The position numbers and the translations under genes are program-made. A stretch of 64,000 nucleotides of DNA from Aquilaria yunnanensis (Eukaryota; Streptophyta; Magnoliopsida; Malvales; Thymelaeaceae), in contig CM077594.1 of NCBI GenBank assembly GCA_039654915.1, positions 90,720,893 to 90,784,892 on the forward strand. Direction: 5' to 3'. This document shows positions 37,121 to 50,082 of the stretch, in pieces. The notes beneath the pieces were generated by a model, which worked only from the letters and a program-made list of their open reading frames with translations, made no database searches and was not told the DNA's origin. Each line of letters opens with the position of its first letter. The stretch's first letter is position 1.

Positions 37121-40100
37121 ATGCAGGATTTCCTAGGATCGGTTCGCCGGTCCCTAGTGTTCAGGACCAGTACGTCGGCCGACGATGGAGGAGGATTAGG
37201 TGGCTTCGTCGATAAGGTCGGCACCAGTATTCGTAAATCTCTCGCCAAGCCACCCAAGGCCCTTCCTTCGATCAGGAAGGCCGAGGCGCCACAGATCCGT
37301 TGGCGGAAGGGCGAGTTGATTGGACGCGGCGCCTTTGGAACCGTCTATATGGGGATGAATCTCGACTCCGGCGAGCTGCTGGCCGTTAAACAGGTGAATT
37401 GGGCTTCTTTTTGACTCGCCGAACGTGAATCCTCGTTGATTGCCTGTATGCGCAATTTCATTTTTTTCCCTTAAAAAAGAAACATGATTCCAGCCTCTTG
37501 ACTGTTGTGGATATAGGTCTTGATTGCTCCGCAAAGTGCTTCGAAGGAGACAACGCAGGTAAATTGCACAAAATAAAACATTATGATGATTGAGAAGAAT
37601 GCTTTGATTTGAAGTGAATATGACTCATTCATGTCGCTTTGGCATAACTGCTCCAGGCTCATATTAGGGAGCTTGAAGAAGAAGTGAAGCTACTGAAGAA
37701 TCTCTCACATCCAAACATAGTTGTGAGTTTCGCTTTTGCTTCCATGTGGAAGGCGATCTTGGACCCTTACAGACTGTGCTAACCTCTTTTTTCAATGCTT
37801 TTGTTCACTAGAGGTACTTGGGAACTGCTAGAGAGTATGATTCGTTAAATATATTCTTGGAATTTGTTCCTGGTGGATCTATCTCCTCACTCTTGGGGAA
37901 ATTTGGATCCTTCCCTGAGTCTGTAAGTGATTGTTCATTCTGGAATGCATAGCTGCAGCGGCTCAAATTTGGTGTATGCTCATACTGCATCTTGAAATCA
38001 TTTTTCCAAAAATAGGTTGTAAGAAAATATACAAAGCAGCTATTGTTGGGACTGGAATATCTTCACAGTAACGGAATTATGCATAGAGACATCAAGGTAC
38101 TGGTTCATACTTCCTTTGTGGATTAATATTGCATCTTTCTTTCTTTCTTTCTCCTTTTGTTCTGCTGAGGGTGAGGATGGGCTTGAGAAGCTATGTCTAT
38201 GGTTTCATGCTTTGCGTTCTCATCCAGGGGGCTAACATTCTTGTTGATAACAAAGCTTGCATCAAACTTGCTGATTTTGGTGCATCCAAGAAAGTTGTTG
38301 AGCTGGTATTATATTTCTTTCCTTTGATGTATCTGCGTTCTCTCTATCAGTAACAGTTCATGCCAATGGTGGGTTGATATGTCATTCTTGCAGGCTACAA
38401 TAACTGGTGCCAAATCAATGAAGGGGACTCCTTATTGGATGGCTCCTGAAGTTATTCTTCAGACCGGACATAGCTTGTAAGAGTAGTATTACTGCTTCAA
38501 TGGCGATGCATCTTATGTGATTTTATCCTTGTTATAATGCTTGACTGAATAAAAAAGATATTTCTAAACTGCAGCAGACTAGTCAGCTTCCCTGAAATCG
38601 TGTGCCTTTATGTAGAGCTTTCAGTTAAACAAATAAATATTAAGCATGCTAATTCTGTTTGATCATAAAGCACTCACTTGCTTCTACAGCTCTGCTGATA
38701 TATGGAGTGTTGGTTGCACTGTAATTGAGATGGCTACTGGAAAGCCACCATGGAGCCAGCAATATCAAGAAGTACATACTTGAATTGCTTATCATTGTGC
38801 ATCTTTTGCATAGGATCCCCTTATAAACACAATTCATCATGCTATCATTCATTAGTTGTGATTTGCTTCTCTTATCAGGTTGCAGCTCTATTCCATATTG
38901 GGACAACTAAATCGCATCCCCCAATCCCTGAGCAAATCTCTTCTGAGGCTAAGGACTTCCTGCTAAAATGCTTACAGAAGTATGTTCGTACAAGTTTCCT
39001 TGCTTCTCTTTTGTGGTCTTTGTCTTGGTAGTTATCAGTTCAACTTTATCCTTTAGGCTTAGGACCAAAATAGCCCATAACATACTTAAATCTTTGTGAG
39101 ATCATGGAGATGCAAATTCATGCAATTGCACTCAATTATCTTGCTGCACACATTGCACATGCACAAAATATTCGCTTGTGTATGCATGTGTGCTTCTGGT
39201 CATACATTCTTATAATACTATTTGGTGGCAGGGAACCGGAATTAAGACCTACTGCATCAGAGTTGCTTAAGGTATTTCAATGGGCTACCTTAATAAATCA
39301 TCTGTGTCCTCATATTCCACCTTAATCTCAACTATGATGCAGTTGTGGGCCTTGTTGCATGATGCTCATTATGTTAATTAATTGTTACAAGTCATATTTA
39401 CATTATAGTTTTATAAATAAAGCTTATAAATAAAGAGGTTTGACTACATATAGACTGGAATTCAACCTCCATGGGCAATTCTTTAACTAAACTTTGTAGT
39501 TTAAGCCATTTACTTTACCCCTTGTAAGAGTTTAATTCCCTATTTGCAGCATCCATTTGTCACTGCGAATTATCAGGAGTCTCATCCAGTATTCCGTAAT
39601 TCACTTATGGTGAGTGAAAAGCTGAAGTTATTGTTGTTTGCTTGATCCTTATTTTTTTCTGAACATTGTCCCGGCAATTTCTCAGGCATCAGGAAATCCG
39701 TTGATGACATCTGGGATTAATTTGAGGAACTCGTATGTACTCCCATGCATAGAATTTCCTGAAATTTTTATGATCATGTGTCTTTCTCTTTGTGAGCTTA
39801 TTTTGGAGGCTGTTATTCGGCAGCATGAACTCAGAAATAAGAAGGTCAACCAGCGCAGGCTTGAAGGATGTTTGTGAAATGGGTAGCATAAGGTGCTCCA
39901 CTTTTGGTGCCGGTGTACTATCAGGAGCAGGATCAAGTGGGAGGGCAGGGGATTGGGATGATGATATGTGTCTGATAGATAGCAAGGAAGATCTTGGTTT
40001 TGGCGCATCAGCTAAATTGAATTCTTCATTAGCATCTGCAGATTTGAATAAGGCAATCAACTCTTTCTGAAGTCCAGATGTTCTTTCCGTAGATGCACTT

Positions 40101-43100
40101 ATAGTCCCTTCAAATAAAATTATTGAATTTTCATTTGATCCAGAGTTTCAACCCTATGTGTGAACCAACTGAGGGCTGGCCTTTCAAGTTTGATGAAAGT
40201 CCTGAGCCAAGGAGAAGTGAGGCAGGCTCTCCTTGTCAAACAGTTGGAACTGTTGGCAGTCATGAAGCATCGGGCACAGCAGAGAATGATTTCACGTTTC
40301 CATGTGGAACTGCCGCTGTTGAAGAAGATGATGAAGTTACAGAGTCAAAAATTAGAGCATTTCTGGATGAAAAGGTCAGTGCTTATTCTTAGTGATCTTC
40401 CTCAAAAGCAAATATACTTGTTTATGGTAAAGCCCGAGTGTTTTACATTTCTATCTGCAATTTCATTAGGCTTTAGATTTGAAGAAACTGCAGACACCTC
40501 TATATGAGGAGTTTTACAATGCATCCAATTCAGCCAGTCCTCCAATTGCATTCAGAAAAGAAAATAGTGAAAACGTTTTGAAGTTGCCTCCCAAAAGCAG
40601 GTCACCTAAGCGGCTGCCTAGCAGAAGGCTGTCTGTAGCTACTGATTTCACGAACATTGGTAGCCCTGGTTACCATAATAAAAGTACATCAAATGCAGTG
40701 ACGACAAATGATCGACCTCTCCAAGAAATTCAGCCGCCTCCGGTAAATGAGTGGAAAGAGCTCCTCCTTGATGCTAAGCAGGGAACAGTTAGTCCAAGGT
40801 TTGTTAACAATATTCTTTTCTCTAGGCTGTTTCATACATTTTATCTCATTCTTGGAAAGTGCATCTGCTTTCATTTCCTAACTCTCGACAAACATTGCAG
40901 TGTGAGCTCTGAGAGGCAAAAGAGATGGAAAGAAGAGCTCGATGAAGAGCTTCAAAGGAAACGAGGCAAGTGTAACATTTTATCTTGACTGCATTTTTTT
41001 TACTTCACATAATTTATGCACGCTTTCTATATCATTATCAATATTAACAACTCCCTGATTTTCTTGGATCATAATCTTGAGTTGCTTACTGGATGGAATT
41101 TAATATTTCTTCACCTGAATGATTCATGAATATGTAATGCATAATATTAGTTACAAACGACAGGTAGATTTATGGCGATTACAACATAGTGACGGGCATA
41201 TGAATCTAAATTAGCAAAGACTCTTATTTGATGGATTTTGTCAGGGCTGCTTTCTCATTAGAGGAATCATTCGCTTACAAGTTCTTCAACCTTCGATAAC
41301 TTTATGTGGAAGTGATAATATGGTAATGGACCATTATTTTGAGGTTAAGTTGACAGTATTAACATTTTGATCTAATAATGACTCATTTATCACTAGTTCT
41401 TTTTTGAGCCCTGAGGTTTCATGGATGGCTCAGATCTATTCATGATGTCTGTGGTCAGTGAGAATGTAATTGTCCCTTTTAGAAAAAAATTGTGTATTTC
41501 ATTAATATTTAACAGAAAACAGATATTTTATTCAGGGTTAGCTTTCATAATAATGGTAAGGGTAATGGAACAATAACTTTCGGAATACATGTTTGTGTAA
41601 GCGTGCGTGCATGCATGCACATGTGTTCCTAAGAACATGCACATCACATTTTATTCTCTGTATATAACATATGGTACTCTGTCTTTTATCTATATAGTAA
41701 AATAAGTAATCAATTAATTAAAACATAATAATAAAATCATCAATAGTAACAAAATGATGTTCCAATCCGAACTTCAACCATACTTGAGGAATGTAAGAAA
41801 TGTAGCTGTAATAAAAAGATCACTTTAGTGTATGAATTTATAGATAATGAAAGATTGCTCTAACAAGTAATCCTTTGTTTTTGAATTTCAAGAAACCATA
41901 AATAACCATTTTAAGGCATAAAACTCTTTTTTTACAGACTTTACAAATGGTATAATTGTTAAAGTACTTGAATTTGATTTCTAACTTTAATGTCCTAATG
42001 TCTTAAAATTTTCCTTTTTGAAAAAAAAAAAAAAACCTAATGTCTTAATATACACTCTATATCCAATATAATTTACAGTACTTGAATAAAAGCGATTTCG
42101 ACATTACTCCCAAAAAACCATTGAATATCCAGAATTAATTGAACTTTAGGTTAGTGCATAATATTTTCTATTTATCCTGAAAATATCAGGTTAATTGAAT
42201 GCTAACTAGACAATACTGTTAAGAATGAATGTCATTGAAAAGGGGAATAAAATTGTATGGTAGTAGTACTTAGGTTCCTCTCTATTTATCATAAATTTGG
42301 GTAAGTTCATTGTGTCTAATCTTGTATTTTATTAGTGATGAAGAAAATATCTAAAATATCTGTATACAGTCATTTTTCTTATAAATTATTTTCAAAGGTA
42401 AGTATAAACTTTCTACTTATGTGCTTAAAAAATGTTACTGATTTTGTTTGAGCAACAAAAAACATTATTGCTATTTATTATAATGTTAAAACATTAATGC
42501 AAATCATAAATCATTCATATTGCTATTAGAATTAAAATAACGACCATTTCATATTGCGATCACCAGTTGTACATGTATATGTTTGTGTAGGCAATGTTTG
42601 TATCAAAACATTGAATACCCCTTTTTCAATTACAAAGTACAAGACTATGGTGAGCATGGGTTGGGTAAACCTAGTAGAGGTGGGTTAGGTAAAAATTGAT
42701 TATGGTTCATGGGTTGGTTTCACCTCTAGAAAAATCATCGATTTTTGTATTCTTTCAATTACAAAGTACAAGACTATGGTGAGCACGGGTTGGGTAAACT
42801 TAGGAGAGGTGGGTTGGATAAAAATTAATTATGGTTTATGGGTTGGTTCCGCATTTGGAAAAATCATCGATTTTTGGGTAAATATAAACTTTCTACTTAT
42901 GTGCTTAAAAAATGTTACTGATTTTGTTTGAGCAACAAAAAACATTATTGCTATTTATTATAATGTTAAAACATTAATGCAAATCATAAATCATTCATAT
43001 TGTTTTTAGAATTAAAATAACGACCATTTCATATTGCGATCACCATTTGTACATGTATATGTTCGCGTAGGCAATGAGTATATCAAAACATTGAATACCT

Positions 43101-45912
43101 CTTTCAATTACAAAGTACAAGACTATGGTGAGCATGGGTTGGGTAAACCTAGTAGAGGTGGGTTGGGTAAAAATTGATTATTGTTCATAGGTTAGTTCCA
43201 CCTCTGGAAAAATCATTAATTTTTAGGTTGGTTCCGATTCCATATGGAACTAACCCAATGTGGAACCAACTCGAGGTATATACATTAATGAATTATAAAA
43301 TTTCTGATTTTACATAGTGTATAATTATTTATTGAAAATTATATTATAGGATTTTTTAGTCTTTTAGTTCTAAACTTAATCCTAAGTCCTAAGTATCTCA
43401 ATCTCATTTCGCAAGCGCATTCAACTAATTTCACAGGCAAGCATTGATCAAGGGTTGTGAGTGTATTTTATTGGATTTTAGCGTTGTTATGGTATATGGC
43501 ATAAACAAAAAAAACTTGAGAACTAGAATTGGAAAACCCAGAACCATGGTTTTGGTTCTCGGTTCTCACGTTCAGTAGGAAATTTCGGAACCAAACTTAT
43601 TTCAGGTTGGTTCAGTTCCACAAAAAACCTGAACCAACCTGAACTGTACTCACCCTAAGACAAACAATTAATTAATCAATCAATTAAGCCTTATTCCCAA
43701 CCAACTGGGGTCGACCACATGAATTATGTGTCTCCATTTAGCTTGAATTGGTAGCAAGCCCTTTGATAGTGCTGCAAGATCTTTTGGTTACCATAGAGAA
43801 AAGTTAGTTGCAAGTAAAACCTTATCTTAATCTACGTCCCAACTTGTTATTACAGGGAGTGAAAAAAGAAAATCCTAACTAGAAATAGCTGGGAAAACTT
43901 TATCAAAATCAATTAACCTTTCTAATATAGCTATCATTTGGTCCACTTGCTCCTTGTATATAAACAATTTCCACAGCTTATGATCAATATATTCAAGTTA
44001 TAAGCAAACGAATCATAAATTTATTGTCATATATGTTACAATAGACTTAATATATTATTAGTATCCTCAAACTTCTGTTATAATTGCATAAACTACTATC
44101 GAACAAACTAATAAATCGTTCAAAATGCATATACAGAATGCATGAGTTTTGCCGAATCTTCATAAATTATTTGTTCCAAAAGAGCAACTCAAAAGTAATA
44201 TATTCTAATATTAACTTTAAAAGAATTTTCACTCTTGAAGTAATATAAACGTATTTTTCCAATGAACTTAACACGTTTAGAAGATATATGTATTGTATTG
44301 TATTGTATTGTATGTATGTAGGTCATGGACCTCCAAAACTTTTCTTTCCAATCACTTATCCTCTCTTTAGATCATTAAGTCAAAGGTTTCCCCTAAGTTC
44401 TATTAATTCTAATTTGAATTAAGGCTGAAGAAGAGGTAACCGAGATATTTAGCTTCCTTGAAGTATTGACAGATAGTCACAGAGCTTTCCCAGGCAGTGC
44501 TAATCTGGTAGTGGCAAGTAAACTAGAGGGTAATTTACTTCGTATTGCCATTTCTCTACTAATTACTAAGGGCTAATATAGGCTTTTTTCTATATTCAAC
44601 TTCTGATGCTCAACCAAAATTTTCAATAACACCCCACTTACCTAATACTAGCTCTAAATACCATGTAATACACACTCTTATTCTTAGACATTGTAGGATG
44701 GAGGAGTCTTAAATGATGTAAAACAAGCTACCTTACACTAGTATAAGTTTATCCCTGTTCTCTAAGAAAGTATAAATATGGAAAGTGGTAGTTTTGAAGT
44801 GTGCTTGCCCAGATATTATCTTATGGTTGGTATTACTAACTATATCCCTGTGATGGCAATTAGGCTATTACACACGCACACAGAGACACATGTATGTATA
44901 TGTATATGAATATGTTTATTGGACATTAATTGTCAGTATGGATCAAATATATATCATCTCTGCCATAATGACCTCCTCCACCCAACAAATATTGGTGCTT
45001 GTACAGATTACCCATTGCAATATCCCTGTTGTTAGGATCTGTCTCAAATTTCAGTTTGAGTGTATGGTTTTGTTTAAGATTGGATGATGTTTCAATTTCT
45101 TGTTGAGAAAGTTCTTCAATTTGTTCAAGATTTGTTTTCCTGGTCTGAATTTTTTATGTAACTCATGAGAGTGGTGTAGCCTATAAACAGGTACTCTGTA
45201 GGGTTTGAGCATGAGAGAAAAACCAATTACATGCAGGGCAGGATATAGGGGTTATATCCAGGGATGATAGAGGATCCATAGACAGTGGGGAACACTATGG
45301 GCATCTTGCCACCGTAGTTTCTAAATTTTATTAATGTAAGTGGACTGCTATCATCTATGTATTAAGGATGTAGGCTAGTTAAGAGATGAACCGCTTAAAT
45401 ATCACAGTTGATGGTTGATTATGTTTCGCCTCTGTTCTGTGAAGTGTATGAATATGAAAAGTTTGGGGAAAATTTTTCCCAACACTTGTGTACAGCTGCA
45501 GCCGGCAGGGCCTGCTTTTGATTGTTTCAGTTCCTCCCATGTGCTCAACTTTAGAAATTCAAAAACGTGTATAGCATTAAGTTTTTTCAGAGATGTTTAA
45601 ACTATGAAACTGAACTTGACAGCGTGTTGTCCACATAAATAGCTGGCTGAATAAATAAACCTGTTGAACTCTAAGAGTTAGAAGGGACAGTTTCTTCTGT
45701 TTTTGTCAAGTGAACTCGGGCTTCCCATGCCATGACTTGTGTGGTCTGGGAGATACCTCAAGCTTCTTGAGTTGTGATTTGGAAATTGTCATATTTATGC
45801 AGAGATGATGCGGCAAGCAGGTTTCGGGGGAAGGACATCCTCACCTAGAGCTAGAGATCACATTGTAATGCAGCAGAGAGAAAGAGTAGGGCTTGCATTT
45901 GCGGGAAAATAA
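37121..45912 (+). CDS. NPK1/ANP-type mitogen-activated protein kinase kinase kinase
   Basis: NPK1/ANP kinases act with the NACK1/HINKEL kinesin at the phragmoplast in cytokinesis and also in stress MAPK signalling. Seventeen exons join in frame to 675 residues: 37121-37393, 37517-37558, 37657-37722, 37812-37922, 38016-38096, 38228-38305, 38394-38476, 38690-38771, 38879-38979, 39232-39271, 39550-39609, 39686-39732, 39824-40052, 40144-40374, 40470-40798, 40901-40965, 45803-45912. The N-terminus [14 protein letters not shown] is diagnostic. Kinase landmarks: glycine loop GRGAFG (68-73), K90, HRDIK (187-191), DFG (207-209), GTPYWMAPE (228-236). The regulatory tail keeps [30 protein letters not shown] and an arginine/glutamate-rich helix ending in QRKREMMRQ. 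Introns 13 and 16 use GC donors. Intron 16 is 4,837 bases. No lesion is seen. Confidence 0.94.
40966..45802 (+). other. Giant last intron of the NPK1-type gene
   Basis: The intron starts GCAAGT and ends TATGCAG. It is about five times longer than the gene's next largest intron and contains tandemly repeated DNA, AT-rich stretches and short open frames (for example near 44424-44530) that match nothing I recognise. It separates the last 36 codons from the rest of the gene. Confidence 0.8.
42398..43240. repeat. 480-bp tandem duplication with an inner 127-bp repeat
   Basis: The segment beginning TATAAACTTTCTACTTATGT near 42403 recurs exactly 480 bases later near 42883, with few changes. Inside, a block starting CAATTACAAAGTACAAGACT occurs at about 42628, 42757 and 43105. 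The block is rich in GGTTGGGTAAAC words. The right part (to about 43660) ends in ACTCACCCTAA, opposite to the GGTGAGC start, so the whole may be a rearranged inverted-repeat element. Confidence 0.85.
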
Positions 45913-46230
45913 GTGTATGTATTTTTAGTAACCATGACCATGGCGACTATTAGTGTATGTAGCTCCGTTTTTGGTGAGGATTGTCTCTAATAATTTATAG
46001 AGGTCCCTCCTTCCTTCATATCTAAAGGAACAGTGGGTGGCATAATCTTTTCAACCTACTGTGTCATGCCTATTGTGTTTTATGTAAGAAATGTGTTATT
46101 CCTTTTCCCCGGTTCGAGTTAGAACCGAGTGTTTAATGTAATTTTTCTTTCCCACAGAAGACCCAATAAAATTAAAGCTGGGCTCTGAAACCAATAGTAG
46201 AAACCCTCATCTTCTTACCAAGTGGCAGTC
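45913..46230 (+). other. Probable 3' UTR of the NPK1-type gene
   Basis: Non-coding sequence follows the stop codon at 45910-45912. It contains AATAAA at about 46166, a possible polyadenylation signal, just before an inverted-repeat element. Confidence 0.5.
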
Positions 46231-46232
46231 TA

Positions 46233-46974
46233 TGGTGAGTATTTCGTTTACTCAATTTAAACTGAATTAAAATAGTCAGTTTATTTAATTTTTCTGTTTT
46301 GGACAGCAAGAGATTGTATAGGTTTCTAAAACTGAACTCAAAACTAAACTGAAATATTTTGGTTTTATTAGGTTCCAACTGAAATAACCGGGAAAAAATG
46401 GAGGAGTTGTTGAATAAGAGCGTTTTTTTTTCCCTTATATTCAGGGCATAATAATTATTTTAACAATTAAATTTGAAAATTCACTTTCCAATATCCTTTT
46501 TAGGTACTCCAGAATTGCTGATATCCTAATACATGCGCCATCACCATCACCGCAACTCATTGAACTCGAACTAACCATCATCTCTAAAATTTTACTCCTT
46601 CCGTTTCAAAAGTTTTGTTCCATTTATTTTTTACAATTAATCTATAATTTTTTATTTTCAACATTCTAATATATAAATAAAAAATCTTTGTATATGAATG
46701 ATAATTCAAGATATATAGTTTCTAAATATATATTTTTTTATTTTTTCTAATAAACAATAATATGAATAAAATTGAGTCAAAATATAACAAAAAGTCAAAT
46801 GTATCAAAATTTATGGGACGGAGGGAGTAGTTTTTTTTTGCTATCAAACTAAACGACAACCCTTAGTGGAACCAAAACTCTTTTGTATTTGGTTTCAACC
46901 AAACTAAACCAAAATACTTAATCAACTGAACCAAAATTTTGAATCCTTTTGGTTTAAATTGAGTAGTTATCACC
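46233..46974. mobile_element. Inverted-repeat element with a nested Stowaway MITE
   Basis: The left end GGTGAGTATTTCGTTTACTC mirrors GGTGATAACTACTCAATTTA read from the right end. The interior is AAACC/GGTTT-rich. A Stowaway MITE (46593-46829) is inserted within it, so the outer element is older. Confidence 0.6.
46593..46829. mobile_element. Stowaway-type MITE (nested)
   Basis: TACTCCTTCCGTTTCAAAAG at the left and TACTCCCTCCGTCCCATAA read from the right form the inverted ends, each starting with TA. The length is 237 bases. Confidence 0.87.
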
Positions 46975-47251
46975 TCTAAGTAGTGCAACAATACCAGAAG
47001 TCTTTATCAACAGTGTTTTGTTAAGAGCTTTATAAAAAAATGACACGAGAAAAAGTATACGATCTAATTTATCTTACATTCCCCACACTCAATCTAAACT
47101 CATCCAATCTAAACTCTGATTAGTTAGGCCTACATAACATAGTGATAGTCATGCCAACTGTTCAATTGGCTAGAGTGAGAGGGTGAAGTACACTAACTTA
47201 TGCTTGGAATATTAATTATGTTGGGAAGGCGCAACAAGTACCCTAAGCAGT

Positions 47252-47498
47252 TACTCCATCGTCTTATTTTATTTACTCTATTTGACTTTTTTTTAACTAA
47301 TTTGATTTGAATTTATTCATATTATTATTTGTTAGAAAAAAAATTAAAAAAATATATATTTAAAAACTATAGATCTTGATTTATCATTTATATATAATTT
47401 TTTTATTTATATACTAAAATGTTAAAAATAAAAAATTATAAATTAATTACTAAAAAGTGAATAGTACAATACCCTAAGAAATTAGTTGGACAAAGAAA
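47252..47498. mobile_element. Degenerate Stowaway-type MITE
   Basis: The left end reads TACTCCATCGTCTTATTTTA. The right arm in reverse shares the AATTTATAATTTTTTATTTT and TAGTATATAAATAAA words of the MITE at 46593. The right terminus is eroded, so the end is approximate. Confidence 0.6.
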
Positions 47499-49786
47499 GG
47501 TTACCGCTTTGAAATGCCTTTTCAATGCTTTGAAATCCTTTTTGTTTTTATTTCTTTTTCAAACTTTATTTTACTCTAGATGTTCGTTTAAGGCTTCATA
47601 CTTCTAATTTTCCAGCCGCATGACTGGTCTTTTGATCGAGTCTAACTTGCCTCCTCTGTTTCTCATTGGGATCATTTTCTAAGGTTACTGGTCTGAAATT
47701 CTCTGTTATCTTTTGCCTCGTTTTTCTTCGCTTCTTTTTCTTTAATTTCTTGTCTTTTCTTCTTCTTGTAAGCTCCCCTAAACTCTTCTTTCATCTAATA
47801 ACACTCTCTTTTTTTTAAAAAAAAAAAGGAGTACATTGCAGGAAGTCCCTTGAAGTTTGAACAAAAATATACTTTGCCCCAGTATTTTAGAGATGTACAT
47901 TTTGCCCCACAGAACTATAACATCTTTAATACTAATAAAGGGAAACGTTATATCTTATATGTAAATAGAGAAAAAATTATATATTTAAACTACCTAATAT
48001 CTATCAACTTATTATTAAATGGCTTCAATTTTTTATAAATAAGTTATGAGACTATTTAAATCAGGATTTCGAAAGTTGATATTAGCAACTAATAGATAGT
48101 ATTAAAAAGTAAAAAACTCTCAAAAGGATAAAGTTTAGGGTTCTAAAAATAGGGATAAACTGAATTTTTTTACTAACGCTTTAGTGGTTTTCTTTTATAA
48201 CTCAGGAGAAAAAAAAAAGGAAAGAAAAAACACTCTTTCCTTTCTTTTTCTAATATCATTTGTCTAAAAGGAAGGATTTGTTTATGTCAGGATAAAAGAT
48301 ATATACCGGCTGTTGGAGTTAAAAGGTTATTTATATAGATTATTCTTGTCAATTATAAAACTGAAAAAATTTCAACATATTTTTTATCTAAAAACTTTTT
48401 TTTTTCTTCATAAGTTCCAACCAATAAAAGTTCAGTGGAAATTTTTTAAAAAAAAATTATGGCAGTGATTGGAAATCAAAATTTTTATCCATGATCTATA
48501 TACTTAATTAGAACATTTAATCCAATGGTTAAACTAATTATATGCATGGTACATAAAGAACTATAGGAACTGTTGAGCAACTTTCTTTGAAAAGTAATTC
48601 AAATTACCTAACAGCAATTTGACAATTACTTGCTGAACAATATTTTTAATTCTATTAATATTTTCTCTATTTGCGTTTCGTTATCATGTTCCTGCCCAAT
48701 GTTTTGTGCTTAATTAGGAGACAAGGCAGGAGCATGCTGCGGGTGTCATAATCATTTTTGGGAATCAAGTAACTGGGTAATTAAGAAGCATGATTTGAAC
48801 CAGAAACCAAAACTTTGACGGGTACAGGAAATGAACTTGAACCCTGAATAAATTAGCTTGGATTTGTCCAATTAATCGCCGGCCGGCCCTTGAAACTTAA
48901 TTAACCAGCTAGACAAGAAGTTGCTTTCTTCTTGTCTTCCCCTGATTAGTGTCTTGTTCATACTTGTCTTCCCCTGATTAGTGTCTTGTTTCTTGATGCT
49001 TGACGTAAACCAGAAAAAATACTAAATTCTTTTCCAAGATTGGTTGGTGAGGTCAAAAGACTAGCATTGAAAATGTTTTATTTTCTGACCTTTCTGCTTT
49101 TTTTTTTTTTTGTTTCTTTTCTTCTTTTCCTTAATTTGCATGGAACAGAGACTAGTGGAAATGCATGAAAAAAGAAAGAAGCAGACAGTCTGGCCCCGCC
49201 AGAAGTTCTCGGATATGATCAGAAAAGACTGAAATTTGGTGAAGTGGGCAAGGCCAAGACATTTTTTTTTTCACTCCATGAAAAAGCTGAGTTAGTATTC
49301 AAATCTCCTTAGACCCTGAATCTGGGAGATCATCATTGCAGAAGATATAAAGCTTATGCCATGTTTATTTTGTTTTCTTTATGTAGATTTGAGGGACAGA
49401 TGTCCAACTCTCCTGGTCTATTCTCTTGCTGTTGTTCATAATGAAAGGTGCAAACTCGCATAAGCAACATCTTATTATTTGTGGAATACATTTTTGTAAA
49501 TTACCATAATGTCATCATGTAAAAAAAAAAAAAAAAGCTTCCTTCTTATATAACACATCACAATTTCATATAAATTATGATAAGTCACGGCAGCGCAACT
49601 TATTACTATAGAATTTATTCCATGTTCTTTATTTCCTATCTCATTTTAATTATAATTATTTTCTTGATACATTACTTTTATTTTCCCTGTTTATGTTACT
49701 GTAACCATGTTACAATTTCCTAGAAATTATGATAATGGTATCACACCATAACTTTCTCTTATGTATATTGTGCCACAATTTTCGAT
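47499..49786. other. Intergenic DNA without a recognisable gene
   Basis: AT-rich and low in coding signal. A short direct duplication of CTTGTCTTCCCCTGATTAGT occurs near 48929-48986. Homopolymer A/T runs are common. Confidence 0.45.
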
Positions 49787-50082
49787 TACTCCCTCAATCT
49801 CAAATAAATTGAAACATTTGACTGGACATGGAGATTAAGATATATGTAATTTATGTTAATTTTTTATGTAGTAAAAGTTTAAATAATGATTAAAAAAGAA
49901 TTTTTTTTTTTTTGAGTTTTGTACAGTGAGAGATTTAGTGGATATTAAAAAAAAAGTCTTTATTGGGTTTTGTGTAAAGGGATTATTTAATTGTTTAAAC
50001 TTTTCCAAAAGAGGAAACGTTTCAACCTTTTGGGACATCAAAAAAAGGAATATGTTTCAATTAAACTGGGACGGAGGGAGTA
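49787..50082. mobile_element. Stowaway-type MITE, copy B
   Basis: This 296-base element starts TACTCCCTCAATCTC and ends GGGACGGAGGGAGTA. It aligns along its whole length to the copy at 5494-5785, in the same orientation. Confidence 0.9.

Noticed and set aside
47860..48180. Possible inverted-repeat element with CTTTGCCCC words
   Set aside because: Only a few short inverted matches; arms could not be followed.
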